A stretch of 64,000 nt of DNA from RGIG8775 sp045612185 (GTDB lineage Bacteria > Bacillota > Clostridia > Oscillospirales > CAG-272): the NCBI GenBank assembly GCA_045612185.1, contig JAZKYO010000030.1:186001-250000 (forward strand). The letters run 5' to 3'. Of the stretch, positions 7,678-17,230 are shown piece after piece. The notes under the pieces are model-generated. The model was not told where the DNA came from, did not search any database, and saw nothing but the letters and a program-made list of their open reading frames with translations. Numbering within the stretch: position 1 is the stretch's first letter; each line of letters starts with the position of its first letter. A program made the position numbers and the translations under genes.

Positions 7678-8661
7678 TTATTTTATTGCTATATCTATAC
7701 CCTCGCCGTCGATTTCGGCAGCGTTATATATTCTCGCTTCAATTTCTTTTTGGTAAACTATTTCAAATTCGGCTCGTTTTGAGTCTGAAAAGAGATGCTC
7801 GGGGTCAAACTCACTACCGTTTGTCAACGGCGCAAAGAGTTTTTCACACCCATCGTGCGAAAGGATATAAAACCACGCTCCGCTCTGTTCTGAGCGCACC
7901 TCCTCACCCGGAAGTGTGACAAATCTTATATTCTCGGTCTCGGCTTTTTTTATTGTCGCAAAAACCGAAAGCTGAGAAACGCTGAGATTCGTTTTGACGT
8001 ATTTAAGCGAAAGCCTTGCAAGCGGAAGAATGTCCGATTCGTCAATCTCTTTAAGCGCTTTTTTGGCAAGCGCGGAAAGAAAAATCTTTTGCGCGTCCAT
8101 TCTGCCAAGGTCAGCTCTCAGGTAGCCCGCGCGATAACGCACAAAGCCCACGGCATCGTCTCCCGAAAGGGTTTGAAGCCCTTTTTTCAAGTGTATTGAA
8201 AGCCCCTGGTCCGGGTCATCGTAATCCATATCGGACGGAACCGACAGCTCTACTCCGCCAAGAAGATTTACCGCATCCTTAATAAGTCTTGTATCAAATG
8301 AAATATATCCGTCCACCTCAAGTCCGATCGCTTTACCAAGCAACTCACAGATCTTATCCTCACCGAGTATCCGCGGTGCGCCGTTAATCTTTTTGTAGCT
8401 ATTCTCACCGAGAAAAACGTAGGTATCTCTCGGAATCTGATACGCTGTAAGAGATTTTTCTTCGGAATTCACCGAGGCAAGAATCATTACGTCGGCAAGC
8501 CCCGAGGTATTATCTCTGCCAAGCAAAAGTATATTTTTAGTTTTTGACCCGTCGGCAAAGACGGTAATCGGTTCTTCCCCGACAGCAACAGCGTTCGGGA
8601 GAATTACAAGCAGAGCGGCACACACAAACAACGCGACTTTTCTCGCGGCAGACTTCAACAT
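7678..8661 (-). CDS. LytR-CpsA-Psr (LCP) family protein
   Basis: LCP proteins transfer lipid-linked glycopolymers such as teichoic acid or capsule to peptidoglycan outside the membrane. The 327-residue product begins with a signal/anchor segment (residues 8-30, VALFVCAALLVILPNAVAV). The LCP core follows: KNILLLGRD near 41, LADVMILASVN near 55, YQIPRDTYV with the catalytic Arg/Asp near 75-80, and RYRAGYLRADLGRMDAQK near 175-190, matching the R..D..GR..RQ motif. The ATG at 8661 is preceded by AGAGGTG. It lies 15 bases after yqeK. Whether the protein stays membrane-bound or is cleaved after AVA is unclear. Confidence 0.88.
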   Translation of the reverse strand: MLKSAARKVALFVCAALLVILPNAVAVGEEPITVFADGSKTKNILLLGRDNTSGLADVMILASVNSEEKSLTAYQIPRDTYVFLGENSYKKINGAPRILGEDKICELLGKAIGLEVDGYISFDTRLIKDAVNLLGGVELSVPSDMDYDDPDQGLSIHLKKGLQTLSGDDAVGFVRYRAGYLRADLGRMDAQKIFLSALAKKALKEIDESDILPLARLSLKYVKTNLSVSQLSVFATIKKAETENIRFVTLPGEEVRSEQSGAWFYILSHDGCEKLFAPLTNGSEFDPEHLFSDSKRAEFEIVYQKEIEARIYNAAEIDGEGIDIAIK

Positions 8662-8676
8662 AAAACACCTCTTGGT

Positions 8677-9315
8677 TCAGTTGACCTCCCCGCAAAGTGA
8701 GATTATCAGCGCGTTTCTGGCTTTGAAGGTATCTTCGTGCACGATGCAATTTTCGGCTATAAGGTTAGCCACAGTCATATCAAATGAGGTAACAAGCGTT
8801 TTCGCAAGGTGAGTTTCGCGCTCGCTTTCACTCATTTTTTCAGGATGCGCGTCCCAGAAAATATGGCGCAGCTTTACGCAATCCTCAAACTTACGCGACT
8901 CGTCTATATAGTCGGCAAGGTACACTATTTTTTCCATAAGCGTCATTTCGGCGTTTCCCGTGGTATGCCATCTGACTGCCGAAATCACTTCATCATCGGC
9001 AAATTCGGGATACCTTGCGGGAATAAGCATCGCCGCGGTTCTCGCGTGAAAGGTCTTTGGTGTTAGAATGTCTTGCTTTGTAATTATTATACCAAATTCG
9101 CGGCAAATTTGCATCTGCGTTTCGGTCGTATACTCTTTTGTAATATCGTGCAAGAGAGCCGCCACACGCAAAAGATCTATTTTTTGAGGTAAGTAAATTT
9201 CACCTATTCTCGCCGCCATTTTTTCAACCTCGGCGGTATGAAAAAATCTTTTTTCCGACATGGTGTCGGAGATCGTTTTACGCAACGAGGTTATCTGTTC
9301 TTCGCTGAATTTCAT
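8677..9315 (-). CDS. yqeK: HD-domain bis(5'-nucleosyl)-tetraphosphatase (symmetrical)
   Basis: YqeK-type HD enzymes hydrolyse Ap4A symmetrically to two ADP, removing a stress nucleotide. The 212-residue product has the metal-binding residues expected of the family: His26 in FFHTAEVEKMA, the HD pair at 56-57 in AALLHDITKEY, His90 in TFHARTAA and His117 in SAVRWHTTG, with LADYIDESRKF further on. It starts five bases after the nadD stop codon and is followed by the LCP gene, the usual nadD-yqeK-lcp-rsfS arrangement in Gram-positive bacteria. Function is inferred from characterised YqeK homologues. Confidence 0.93.
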   Translation of the reverse strand: MKFSEEQITSLRKTISDTMSEKRFFHTAEVEKMAARIGEIYLPQKIDLLRVAALLHDITKEYTTETQMQICREFGIIITKQDILTPKTFHARTAAMLIPARYPEFADDEVISAVRWHTTGNAEMTLMEKIVYLADYIDESRKFEDCVKLRHIFWDAHPEKMSESERETHLAKTLVTSFDMTVANLIAENCIVHEDTFKARNALIISLCGEVN

Positions 9316-9320
9316 ATTGA

Positions 9321-9941
9321 TTACTTATACAAATTGTTTTCAAGAATGTATTTTTCAACCGCGGGCGGGACCAATCCGCTTATGCTTTGTCCTGCTTTCA
9401 CGGCATCCCGAACCTGCGAGGAGCTTATACTTACAGGCTCGCCCACAAGCTTTCTGAACATTTTTCCGCTTTCGTTAAAATACTTTGTAAGCTTATTGAC
9501 TATCATAGAATCAAGCATTGCGTCCTTTTCCCTTCTCATATAGACGGGATAACAAAGGTCAAGTATCTCGCGGTACTTATACCAACGGTCAAATGAAAGC
9601 ACCATATCCGTGCCGCAGAACAAAAGCAATCTTCTGCCAGGAGCTGAAAGCTCTTTTACGGTATCCACGGTATAGCTTTTCCCGCCGCGCTCAATTTCCA
9701 TTTCCGAAATCACCACGCCGTCAATGTCCTTAAAGGCAAGGCGGCACATCTCAACGCGGTGTTTTGGGTCGTTATCGAAATCAACCGTTTTATGAGGCGG
9801 AATGGCGGTAGGGATAACGAACAGATAGTCCAACCGCATTTGCTCCATAAAAAGCTTTGCGGCGGCAATGTGACCGTTATGAACAGGGGCAAACGTACCG
9901 CCGAATATGCCTACTCTGGTATCGGGTATCTGCTCAGTCAT
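9321..9941 (-). CDS. nadD: Nicotinate-nucleotide adenylyltransferase
   Basis: NadD condenses ATP with nicotinic acid mononucleotide to make deamido-NAD, the shared step of de novo and salvage NAD synthesis. The 206-residue product has the nucleotidyltransferase signature GGTFAPVHNGH at residues 14-24, whose histidines bind ATP phosphates. The second signature, SISSSQVRDAV, is near 172-182, with FCGTDMV near 109. The fold and length are normal. It is one base after yhbY and five before yqeK, so these are translationally linked. It complements the NAD theme raised by nnrD and the disrupted pnuC elsewhere in the window. Confidence 0.96.
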   Translation of the reverse strand: MTEQIPDTRVGIFGGTFAPVHNGHIAAAKLFMEQMRLDYLFVIPTAIPPHKTVDFDNDPKHRVEMCRLAFKDIDGVVISEMEIERGGKSYTVDTVKELSAPGRRLLLFCGTDMVLSFDRWYKYREILDLCYPVYMRREKDAMLDSMIVNKLTKYFNESGKMFRKLVGEPVSISSSQVRDAVKAGQSISGLVPPAVEKYILENNLYK

Positions 9942-9942
9942 A

Positions 9943-10230
9943 TCAAAGCTCGATTTTCTTGTGCTTTACCGACTCTCTGTAAAGCACTATTTTTCTGCCG
10001 AGAACGGCAACTACGTCAGCGCCCGTTGTCTCGGCAAGCGTATCGGCGGCGCTTCTTGCGGTTTCCTCAGAGTTTTCAAGCACCGAAAGCTTGATAAGCT
10101 CCTTAGCCTCAAGGGCGTCGTCCACTGTTTTTACAAGGTTATCACCGATTCCACCCTTGCCTATCTGCATAATGGTTGGCAGATTTACGGCAAGCGAGCG
10201 GAGATAGGCTCTCTGTTTAGATGTTATCAT
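9943..10230 (-). CDS. yhbY: YhbY-type CRM-domain RNA-binding protein
   Basis: The 95-residue product is a single CRM domain, an RNA-binding module that associates with pre-50S ribosomal particles. It begins MITSKQRAYLRSLA, followed by the GKGG loop at about 23-26 (QIGKGGIGDNLV), then ALEAKELIKLSVLEN and a C-terminal ADVVAVLGRKIVLYRES. These match YhbY/YqeI. It sits between rdgB and nadD with short spacing, as in related genomes. Its precise role in ribosome maturation is not settled in the family. Confidence 0.93.
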   Translation of the reverse strand: MITSKQRAYLRSLAVNLPTIMQIGKGGIGDNLVKTVDDALEAKELIKLSVLENSEETARSAADTLAETTGADVVAVLGRKIVLYRESVKHKKIEL

Positions 10231-10240
10231 TTTTTATTCC

Positions 10241-10834
10241 TTACTCAGTTATTATTTCTTTAAGCTTGCGGGCAAACGCCTCTACGGCAAGTCCGCGGTG
10301 ACTTATTGAATTCTTTTCCTCAGCGCTCAGGTCCGCAAAGGTTTTTTCAAGCGGAGGATAGTAGAATATGGGGTCGTATCCGAAGCCGCCATTTCCGCTG
10401 GCATTTTCGGTTATCACTCCCTCTGCTCTTCCCTCAACCGAAAACTCTCTTCCGTCGGGAAGCACGCAGGCTATGGTGCAAACAAACGCCGCGCTTTTGT
10501 CCTCTTTATCAGTCAAAACCTTAAGGAGCTTGGCGTTATTTGCGGCGTCGTCTCCGTGAGTGCCCGCATATCTTGCGGAATAAATTCCCGGCGCTCCGTC
10601 AAGGGCGTATACGCAAAGTCCCGAATCGTCACCGACGCTTATTTTACCCGAAGTCGCGGCGGCTCTCGCTTTTATAAAAGCGTTTTCCTCAAATGTCAAG
10701 CCGTCCTCCTCAATATCGCCCTCAAATCCAACATCGTCAAGTGACAAAAGCTTAACGCCGTCTATGAATTTTGAAAGCAGTGCTTCAAGCTCGGATATTT
10801 TATGCTTATTTCTTGATGCTATAACTATTTCCAT
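10241..10834 (-). CDS. rdgB: XTP/dITP diphosphatase
   Basis: RdgB/HAM1 removes non-canonical purine nucleotides (XTP, dITP, ITP) so that they are not built into nucleic acids. The 197-residue product opens with IASRNKHKISEL, has the active-site GDDSGLCVYALDGAPGIYSARYAG near residues 68-92, and the SGNGGFGYDPIF and SHRGLA motifs near 145 and 178. Length is typical. It lies six bases from the ftsY stop codon, downstream of smc-ftsY. All expected metal and base-specificity residues appear to be present. Confidence 0.95.
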   Translation of the reverse strand: MEIVIASRNKHKISELEALLSKFIDGVKLLSLDDVGFEGDIEEDGLTFEENAFIKARAAATSGKISVGDDSGLCVYALDGAPGIYSARYAGTHGDDAANNAKLLKVLTDKEDKSAAFVCTIACVLPDGREFSVEGRAEGVITENASGNGGFGYDPIFYYPPLEKTFADLSAEEKNSISHRGLAVEAFARKLKEIITE

Positions 10835-10840
10835 AATCTC

Positions 10841-11746
10841 TCACTCAAACAACGCGCTTACGAATTCATCGCAATCAAACTCTTTCATATCGTCTATCTT
10901 CTCGCCCACGCCGATAAACTTTACGGGAATATCAAGCTCACGCTTTATCGATATAACGATACCGCCCTTGGCTGTGCCGTCAAGCTTATTGAGAACGAGA
11001 CCCGTAATCTCGGCAGCGTTTTTAAACTCCTTAGCCTGAAGGATAGCGTTCTGACCTGTGGTCGCGTCAAGCACGAGAAGGTTTTCTCTGCTTGCGCCCG
11101 GAAGCTCGCGGTCTATAACACGGTTTATCTTTTCAAGCTCATTCATAAGATTCTTCTTATTATGGAGTCTGCCTGCCGTATCTATTACAAGAACGTCCGC
11201 GCCCTTATTTTTAGCGTAATTTGCCGCGTCAAAGACGACTGCCGCGGGGTCGCTTCCCTCGTTTTGTCTGACGAGTTCGACTCCCGAACGCTCGCACCAA
11301 ACCGCAAGCTGGTCAATAGCCGCCGCGCGGAAGGTATCCGCCGCCGCTACCACAACCTTTTTGCCCTGCGATTTGAGAATATTGGTTATTTTACCGATAG
11401 ACGTGGTTTTTCCCGCTCCGTTTACACCGATAACAAGAATTACCGAAGGCTTGGTTTCAAGCACAAGGGGCGCGCCCTCTCCTATCATTCCGCCGAGAAT
11501 TGATTTCAGCGCGATTATAACGTCCTCTTTTTCCTTAAGTCTGCCGTCTTTTATACGCTCTCTCAGCTCCTCGATGATTTCCTCGGTTGCGCCGACTCCG
11601 ACGTCCGCGGAAATAAGAAGCTCCTCAAGCTCCTCAAGCATGTCCTCGTCAACCTTAACGAATGCTTTGAGTATATTTTCTACTTGTCCGAAGATAGCGT
11701 TTTTTGTTTTCAGCAAGCCTGCTTTAAGCTTATCCAAAAAGCCCAT
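10841..11746 (-). CDS. ftsY: Signal recognition particle receptor FtsY
   Basis: FtsY is the membrane-associated SRP receptor GTPase that docks ribosome-SRP complexes at the Sec translocon. The 301-residue product has the N and G domains: GVNGAGKTTSIGKI (P-loop), DTFRAAAIDQLAVW, VLVIDTAGRLHNK and the guanine-specificity motif LNKLDGTAKGG. It lacks the long acidic A domain of the E. coli protein, as is usual in Firmicutes. The ATG at 11746 lies within the end of smc, a 17-base overlap, so the two are coupled. GFLDKLK at the start is an amphipathic membrane-contact helix in the family. Confidence 0.97.
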   Translation of the reverse strand: MGFLDKLKAGLLKTKNAIFGQVENILKAFVKVDEDMLEELEELLISADVGVGATEEIIEELRERIKDGRLKEKEDVIIALKSILGGMIGEGAPLVLETKPSVILVIGVNGAGKTTSIGKITNILKSQGKKVVVAAADTFRAAAIDQLAVWCERSGVELVRQNEGSDPAAVVFDAANYAKNKGADVLVIDTAGRLHNKKNLMNELEKINRVIDRELPGASRENLLVLDATTGQNAILQAKEFKNAAEITGLVLNKLDGTAKGGIVISIKRELDIPVKFIGVGEKIDDMKEFDCDEFVSALFE

Positions 11747-14700
11747 CCCACTCTTCTCCTTTCTTCTTGGCTATATCGTCCACGTCGAGCCCCAGCACCT
11801 TTGAGATACCGTGCTCGGGCATGGTTACACCGTAAAGGCGTGTTGCCGCTTCCATAGTTCCGCGGCGGTGTGTAATGATAACGAACTGTGTTCCGCGGGA
11901 ATAACGTTTAATATATTCCGAGAATCTCGCTACGTTGACCTCATCCAGCGCCGCCTCAATCTCGTCGAAGATACAGAAGGGTGTGGGGTTAGTCTGAAGG
12001 ATAGCGAACAACAGCGCAATAGCAACAAAGGATTGCTCTCCGCCCGAAAGTTGCATAAGGCTCTTGATCTTCTTTCCGGGGGGATTAGCGATGATCTCTA
12101 TACCGCTGGTAAGCACGTCATCGGGGTCGGTAAGCACGATCTGCGCGTTTCCACCGCCGAACAGCTCGGAAAAGGTTTTTCCGAAGTTTTCGTTTATCTT
12201 GTTGAATACGTCTACAAACGCCGTGCGCATCTCGCCCTCGAGCGAAGTGATAATCTTTACAAGCTCGGCACGCGAATCTGTCAGATCTTTTATCTGACCC
12301 GCCATATAATCGTATCTTTCCTTAACCTCTTTGTACTTATTCACCGCATCAAGGTCAACGTTACCTATTGCGCGTAACTTATTACGGCACTCAACCTGCT
12401 TTGCGGCAGTTGCGGAACGAGTCGCCTGAGTAATTGGTGGATATCCCAACGCTACTGCCTCGGCTCTGGTCATTTCGTAATCGTCCCAAAGCTTTGTAGC
12501 AAGCTTATCCTGCTCTGCTCTGAGCGCATTAAGCCTATTTTCGTTTTTGGTATTTTCTCTGAATATATTGTCCTTATCGGACTGCTTTTCGCGAAGCTTG
12601 ACATTAAGCGCGCCAATCTTTTTCTCAAACTCGAAGTTATCCGCCTCAAGCGCGGCGCGTTTTTCGGTAAGTTCTTCAAGCAGCTTTTCGCCTCGCGCAA
12701 GAGCCTCGCGGTTATCCTTCTGCGACTGCTCAAATGCCTCTATCTGCGCCTTATAGCCCTCAATTTTTGCCATTTGCGCAGCGATATTTTCTCTCAGAGC
12801 AGCCATATTATCATTGTTTGAGCCGAGGAAGGTGCGCTCGGTTTCGATGTCCTTCTCGGTTTCACTTATCTTGATATAGAGTTCTGTCAGCGACTCCGCA
12901 AGCTTTTCTTCTTCTTCAATCAGCTCTCCGCGTTCAATATCCTTTGCGGTTCTGAACTCACCGACCTCAGCTATTGCCTCCTCAAGCTCCTTGGCTCTCG
13001 CCGCAAGCATTTCAGCCTCTTCCTCATACCTCATCTTCTGCTCGACAACGTTGCCGTAGTCAAGTCTGAGCTTATCGGCGAGGGTATTATTGGCTTCAAG
13101 CTTCGCTTTGAGTTGTTCGAGGATGGAGCTTTCGCCGCTTCTCATAACCTCAAGTATACGGCGCTTGTCCTCAAGCGCCTCTATTTCTTCCTCAATTTCG
13201 CTTATGCTCTTATCAAGCGAGTCAAGCTTTGCGGAAAGCTCCTTCATCTCGGAGTCAAGCTTGGCAATTTCTTCTTCAAGGCGTTTGATTTCTCCGTTTC
13301 TGGAAAGTATACCGCTGCGGCTCTTGACAGATCCGCCGGTAAACGAACCGCCCACTTGAATCTGCTGACCGTCAAGCGTAACCACCTTTACTCTGTACTT
13401 GAGCGCCTTTGCCATTTTGGTGGCGTTATCAATATTGTCAAAGACCACCGTTCTTCCAAGCAAGGAAGAAACGATATTTGAAAATTTGGAGTCGCAGTCC
13501 ACAAGCTTGTCCGCATAGGAAATAAAGCCGTCAAACTTCTTAGCCTCTTCCATCTCGTGTGTAACGCTCTGAGGCTGCATTGAGGTAAGGGGGAAGAAGG
13601 TTGCACGTCCCGCCTCGGCACGTTTAAGCGCGAACATAGCGTTTTTGGCGGTTTCCTCGTCCTCAACAACGATGTGCTGAAGATTAGCCGCAAGCGCGGT
13701 TTCGATAGCTGTTACGTACCTGTCCTCTACGTTTATAACCTTTGAAAACGGTCCGTAAATAGTGCCGCAGGTATTTCCGTGTTTATCGGTAATTTTACCC
13801 TCAGCGTAGGCTTTCATAACGTATCTTACGCTGTTACTGTAACCCTCAAACTGTTCTTCCATCGCACGGAAGGTCTCGATTCTCTGGTTAGCGGTATCGC
13901 GCTTAAGTCTTAAGTCGTTAGCCTTTTCGTCAATTTCGTCACGCTCAGTATATTTTGCCTCAAGCACTGAATTTTTGCCCTTGACGTCGGCGTCAATCTC
14001 GGCAAACTTAGCGTCGTAATCTCCAAGTGTACGCTCGGACTTAGCAATGCGTTCGCCAAGCTCCTGCGCGATTTTTTCGTACTTTTCAATTTCCTCAAGC
14101 GTATAGCTGTTCTTACCGTCATCAGCCTCTTTCGCGCTGTCGATTACCGAAAGACGAACCCTGATATCGTTTGCCTCTTTTTCATAATTTCTGATGTCAG
14201 CAAGAGCATCTGAAAGTTGAAAATCCAAGGTTTCAACAAGCTTTTTTATCTCAGCCTGACGCGCAAGATTATCGTCGTACGCTTTCTTTTGAGCAGCGTG
14301 CTTTTCTTCAAGCTCGTTTATCTTCGCCTGTCTTTCAGCCACACCCGCCTCCTCGCGCTCAATTGAACGCTCGTAGGACTTTATAAGCTCACTTGCTCCC
14401 AAAAGCATTTCATTAGTGTGCTGAATGTTGGTTTGCGAGACCATATACTCGCTTTCGAGTGTGTGGTTTATTTTAGTCTGCTCGTTTATCTGTGTAAGAA
14501 GTCTGTCAGACTCAAATCTATTCTTCTGAGAGGTCTCAAAAATTCTGTCTCTCTGCGCCTCAATTGTCTCTATTGCCTCGGTAACGGTATTAAGGCTGAA
14601 GCTTGATTCGTTATAAAGCTTCTCAGCCTCAGCAATCTCGGTTCTGAGTTTATCGGTATCAAAAAGCCAAAGCTGAACGTCAACCTGCTTTTTTGTGTTA

Positions 14701-15362
14701 AGCAGCTCAATGGCGCGGGAAGCCTTTTCGGCTTCTTTTTCAAGAGGCGCGACCTGTGCCGAAATTTCAACGAAAATATCGTTGATACGGGTCATATTGT
14801 CCTCGACTTCGCCAAGCTTACGCTCGGTCTCGGTCTTTTTATGTCTGTACTTAGCTATACCCGAGGCATCCTCAAAGATACTTCTTCTTTCGTCACTTTT
14901 TCTGGATATAATTTCGGCTATCTTACCCTGTCCGATGATAGAGTAGCCGTCTCGTCCGATACCCGTATTCATAAACAGCTCATAGATATCGCGAAGGCGC
15001 ACCGACTGGCGGTTTATGTAATACTCACTGTCACCCGAACGGTAGTAACGTCTTGTTACCGTAACCTCGTCATAGGGGCAGTCAAGACGGGAATCGGGGT
15101 CACGGTTGTCAAAGGTAACCGAAACCTCAGCATATCCCATCTGCTTACGGCTTTCCGATCCGCCAAAAATTATGTCCTCCATTTTTGTTCCGCGTATGTT
15201 CTTTGTAGAGAGTTCACCGAGAACCCATCTCATAGCGTCTGAGATGTTGGATTTACCGCTTCCGTTAGGACCGACTATAACCGTCGCGCCCGACTCGAAA
15301 TTAAGCTTGGTTTTATCGGGGAAGGATTTAAAGCCCTGGAGCTCAAGAGATTTAAGATACAA
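11730..15362 (-). CDS. smc: Chromosome segregation protein SMC
   Basis: SMC is the ATPase of the bacterial condensin that organises and segregates the chromosome. The 1,210-residue product has the Walker A motif GPNGSGKSNISDAM at 32-45, a first long coiled coil, the hinge around residues 510-660 (GTIYGPFSKVINVEDRY to GGSFTGGSVKSRSG), a second coiled coil, then the signature LSGGEQ and Walker B FCIFDEIEAALDEVN near the C terminus. The start is TTG at 15362, preceded by AAGGAGG at seven-base spacing; there is no better ATG. It follows a radical SAM gene by 48 bases and overlaps ftsY. The scpA and scpB partners are not in the window. Confidence 0.97.
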   Translation of the reverse strand: MYLKSLELQGFKSFPDKTKLNFESGATVIVGPNGSGKSNISDAMRWVLGELSTKNIRGTKMEDIIFGGSESRKQMGYAEVSVTFDNRDPDSRLDCPYDEVTVTRRYYRSGDSEYYINRQSVRLRDIYELFMNTGIGRDGYSIIGQGKIAEIISRKSDERRSIFEDASGIAKYRHKKTETERKLGEVEDNMTRINDIFVEISAQVAPLEKEAEKASRAIELLNTKKQVDVQLWLFDTDKLRTEIAEAEKLYNESSFSLNTVTEAIETIEAQRDRIFETSQKNRFESDRLLTQINEQTKINHTLESEYMVSQTNIQHTNEMLLGASELIKSYERSIEREEAGVAERQAKINELEEKHAAQKKAYDDNLARQAEIKKLVETLDFQLSDALADIRNYEKEANDIRVRLSVIDSAKEADDGKNSYTLEEIEKYEKIAQELGERIAKSERTLGDYDAKFAEIDADVKGKNSVLEAKYTERDEIDEKANDLRLKRDTANQRIETFRAMEEQFEGYSNSVRYVMKAYAEGKITDKHGNTCGTIYGPFSKVINVEDRYVTAIETALAANLQHIVVEDEETAKNAMFALKRAEAGRATFFPLTSMQPQSVTHEMEEAKKFDGFISYADKLVDCDSKFSNIVSSLLGRTVVFDNIDNATKMAKALKYRVKVVTLDGQQIQVGGSFTGGSVKSRSGILSRNGEIKRLEEEIAKLDSEMKELSAKLDSLDKSISEIEEEIEALEDKRRILEVMRSGESSILEQLKAKLEANNTLADKLRLDYGNVVEQKMRYEEEAEMLAARAKELEEAIAEVGEFRTAKDIERGELIEEEEKLAESLTELYIKISETEKDIETERTFLGSNNDNMAALRENIAAQMAKIEGYKAQIEAFEQSQKDNREALARGEKLLEELTEKRAALEADNFEFEKKIGALNVKLREKQSDKDNIFRENTKNENRLNALRAEQDKLATKLWDDYEMTRAEAVALGYPPITQATRSATAAKQVECRNKLRAIGNVDLDAVNKYKEVKERYDYMAGQIKDLTDSRAELVKIITSLEGEMRTAFVDVFNKINENFGKTFSELFGGGNAQIVLTDPDDVLTSGIEIIANPPGKKIKSLMQLSGGEQSFVAIALLFAILQTNPTPFCIFDEIEAALDEVNVARFSEYIKRYSRGTQFVIITHRRGTMEAATRLYGVTMPEHGISKVLGLDVDDIAKKKGEEWDGLFG

Positions 15363-15410
15363 GGGGATACCTCCTTTTCACTGTTTTGAATATATTCTGA
15401 AACAAGTCTG

Positions 15411-16427
15411 TTATTCGATAATATCAATCATTATATTATAACTCAAAATTGAATTTTTTTCAAGGACTTTTATGCTTAAAGGCGAATATTTTTTGCAAAT
15501 TCTCTCAATATTTTTCTTTTTTTGCCCAACCGCCTTTGAGGTTGAACCTTTTGAGACGTAAAACACCGTTTTTTTGCCTTCTATTCCGCCAATTTTTTCT
15601 ATTTCCTCGCACATTTTATCATAGAAAACCTCGCCCATGGCAAGCTCACCAATAGCGCTGTGGTTAGCACCTCCGAAAACGCTTTCCGGAGAGGACAGAT
15701 TATCCGACGCACAGAGTCCCACGCGTATGCACTCTACGCTGTTAGCATCGAAAATTTTAAGCAATTCCTTGGTTCTCATTACTGCTTCGTCAGTATCTAT
15801 GGGGGTATATTTCCCCGCTTTCGCCATTTCGCAAAGCTCGGTATCAAAAAACACCACGGTAGGATAAATTCTCACGGCATCAACGCCCAATTCGCACAGA
15901 AGATTTGCTGTATATTTTTCTCTTTCGGAATCAGATTCGGGAAGTCCCACCATCATTTGCCCTACAAGGTCAAAACCATATTTTTTAACAAGTCTGCAAG
16001 CCTTTGCGCCTTGCTCTGAGTTATGTCCTCTTTTGGTAGCTTCAAGCACTTTATCGGACATACTCTGAAGTCCAAGCTCCACTGTTTTTACGCCGTAGCG
16101 AGAAAGCAGAGTAAGTATTTCATCGTTTATATAGTCCGGGCGGGTAGAAAGCCTTATGCGCTTCACCTTTCCCATATCGATATATTTCTGCGCGGTATCG
16201 AGCAGATATATCATAAGCTCCCTGTCAATTCCCGTAAAAGATCCGCCGAAAAAAGCAATCTCGGTATCACAGTCCTCGGTAACTGTGGTAAGCGCTTCTT
16301 TTATTTCTCGGCCAACGCTTTTGCGGTCAAACTCAAGCTTGCCCGAAATTGACCTTTGATTACAGAAAACACAGTTGTTCGGACACCCCAAATGAGGGAT
16401 AAAAACAGGTATATTTACGTGTCTCAT
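15411..16427 (-). CDS. Elongator-like radical SAM protein
   Basis: The 338-residue product is a radical S-adenosylmethionine enzyme of the Elp3-like group. The cluster-binding cysteines are in CPNNCVFCNQRS (C-x3-C-x2-C, about residues 15-22). The SAM-contact GG motif is in IAFFGGSFTGI, and IRLSTRPDYI, ELGLQSM and QMMVGLPESD continue the barrel pattern. An acetyltransferase domain like that of full Elp3 is missing. Homologues occupy this position between rnc and smc in many Clostridia, but their substrate is unknown to me; a role in RNA modification is only a guess. The start is ATG 16427, because the upstream in-frame GTG lies inside its AGAGGTG ribosome site. Confidence 0.85.
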   Translation of the reverse strand: MRHVNIPVFIPHLGCPNNCVFCNQRSISGKLEFDRKSVGREIKEALTTVTEDCDTEIAFFGGSFTGIDRELMIYLLDTAQKYIDMGKVKRIRLSTRPDYINDEILTLLSRYGVKTVELGLQSMSDKVLEATKRGHNSEQGAKACRLVKKYGFDLVGQMMVGLPESDSEREKYTANLLCELGVDAVRIYPTVVFFDTELCEMAKAGKYTPIDTDEAVMRTKELLKIFDANSVECIRVGLCASDNLSSPESVFGGANHSAIGELAMGEVFYDKMCEEIEKIGGIEGKKTVFYVSKGSTSKAVGQKKKNIERICKKYSPLSIKVLEKNSILSYNIMIDIIE

Positions 16428-16435
16428 TTTCACCT

Positions 16436-16471
16436 CTAAAAAGCCAAAAGGGGAAGCCTTCAGGATTCCCC
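16436..16471 (-). terminator. Terminator after rnc
   Basis: GGGGAA and TTCCCC enclose a second short stem CCT/AGG; on the minus strand a T-rich tail follows. It separates rnc from the radical SAM/smc/ftsY unit although the genes are only about 50 bases apart. Confidence 0.7.
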
Positions 16472-16478
16472 GTATTGA

Positions 16479-17189
16479 TCAGATCTCCCCGAAAAGCTCA
16501 AGCGCCTGCTTAGCGGCATTCTGCTCGGCTTCTCTCTTGGAGCGTCCCTTTCCGTGACCTATTACGTTTGAGTTGAGTTTTGCCTCCACCTCAAAAACCT
16601 TCATATGGTCGGGGCCGCTTTCGCCAACCACCGCGTACTCCAAAAAATCACCCTCGGTTTGCTGAACAAACTGCTGAAGCGCGGTTTTATAGTCGGTGGT
16701 ATTTCTGCCTTCGCTGGCAATTTCGCCTATCTCGTTTTTGACAAACGGCAAAAGGAAGCGTGCAACCGTTTCTTTATCGTTTCCCGAATCAAGATATATT
16801 GCCGCAAGCAGCGCCTCAAAGGCATCCGCGGTTATAGACGGTCGGTTTCTTCCGTTGTTTTTCTCCTCGCCGTGACCGAGATACAGATACTCTCCAAGCT
16901 CTATTTGCGCGGCGTATTTAGACAGCGCCTTTTCGCACACAAGCTCTGCTCTGAGCTTGGTAAGCTCTCCCTCGGGCAAGTATTTGTTTTTGATAAACAA
17001 GTACTCACTTACAATAATCGAAAGGACAGAATCCCCAAGAAACTCAAGTCGTTCGTTGCAGTTGATCGATATTTTCTTAGCTCTCAGCTCGTTTGAATAA
17101 GACGAGTGGGTAAGCGCCGTGCGTATCAACTCGGGATTCTTGAATCTGTATTCTATTTTTTCCTCAAGAAGTGTAGTTTCTCTGGGCAT
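16479..17189 (-). CDS. rnc: Ribonuclease III
   Basis: RNase III cuts double-stranded RNA and processes the rRNA precursors. The 236-residue product has the nuclease signature NERLEFLGDSVLSIIVSEYL near residue 44 with its metal-binding acidic residues, the second acidic motif ADAFEALLAAIYLDSG near 118, and a C-terminal double-stranded RNA-binding domain from about 160 (DYKTALQQFVQ to SKREAEQNAAKQALELF). It is 41 bases downstream of plsX. The acpP gene often found between plsX and rnc is absent. The organisation supports co-transcription with trmFO and plsX. Confidence 0.97.
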   Translation of the reverse strand: MPRETTLLEEKIEYRFKNPELIRTALTHSSYSNELRAKKISINCNERLEFLGDSVLSIIVSEYLFIKNKYLPEGELTKLRAELVCEKALSKYAAQIELGEYLYLGHGEEKNNGRNRPSITADAFEALLAAIYLDSGNDKETVARFLLPFVKNEIGEIASEGRNTTDYKTALQQFVQQTEGDFLEYAVVGESGPDHMKVFEVEAKLNSNVIGHGKGRSKREAEQNAAKQALELFGEI

Positions 17190-17230
17190 AATTTAATCCT
17201 TTTCTTAATTTTTGTTGTTTTTTCCGTATG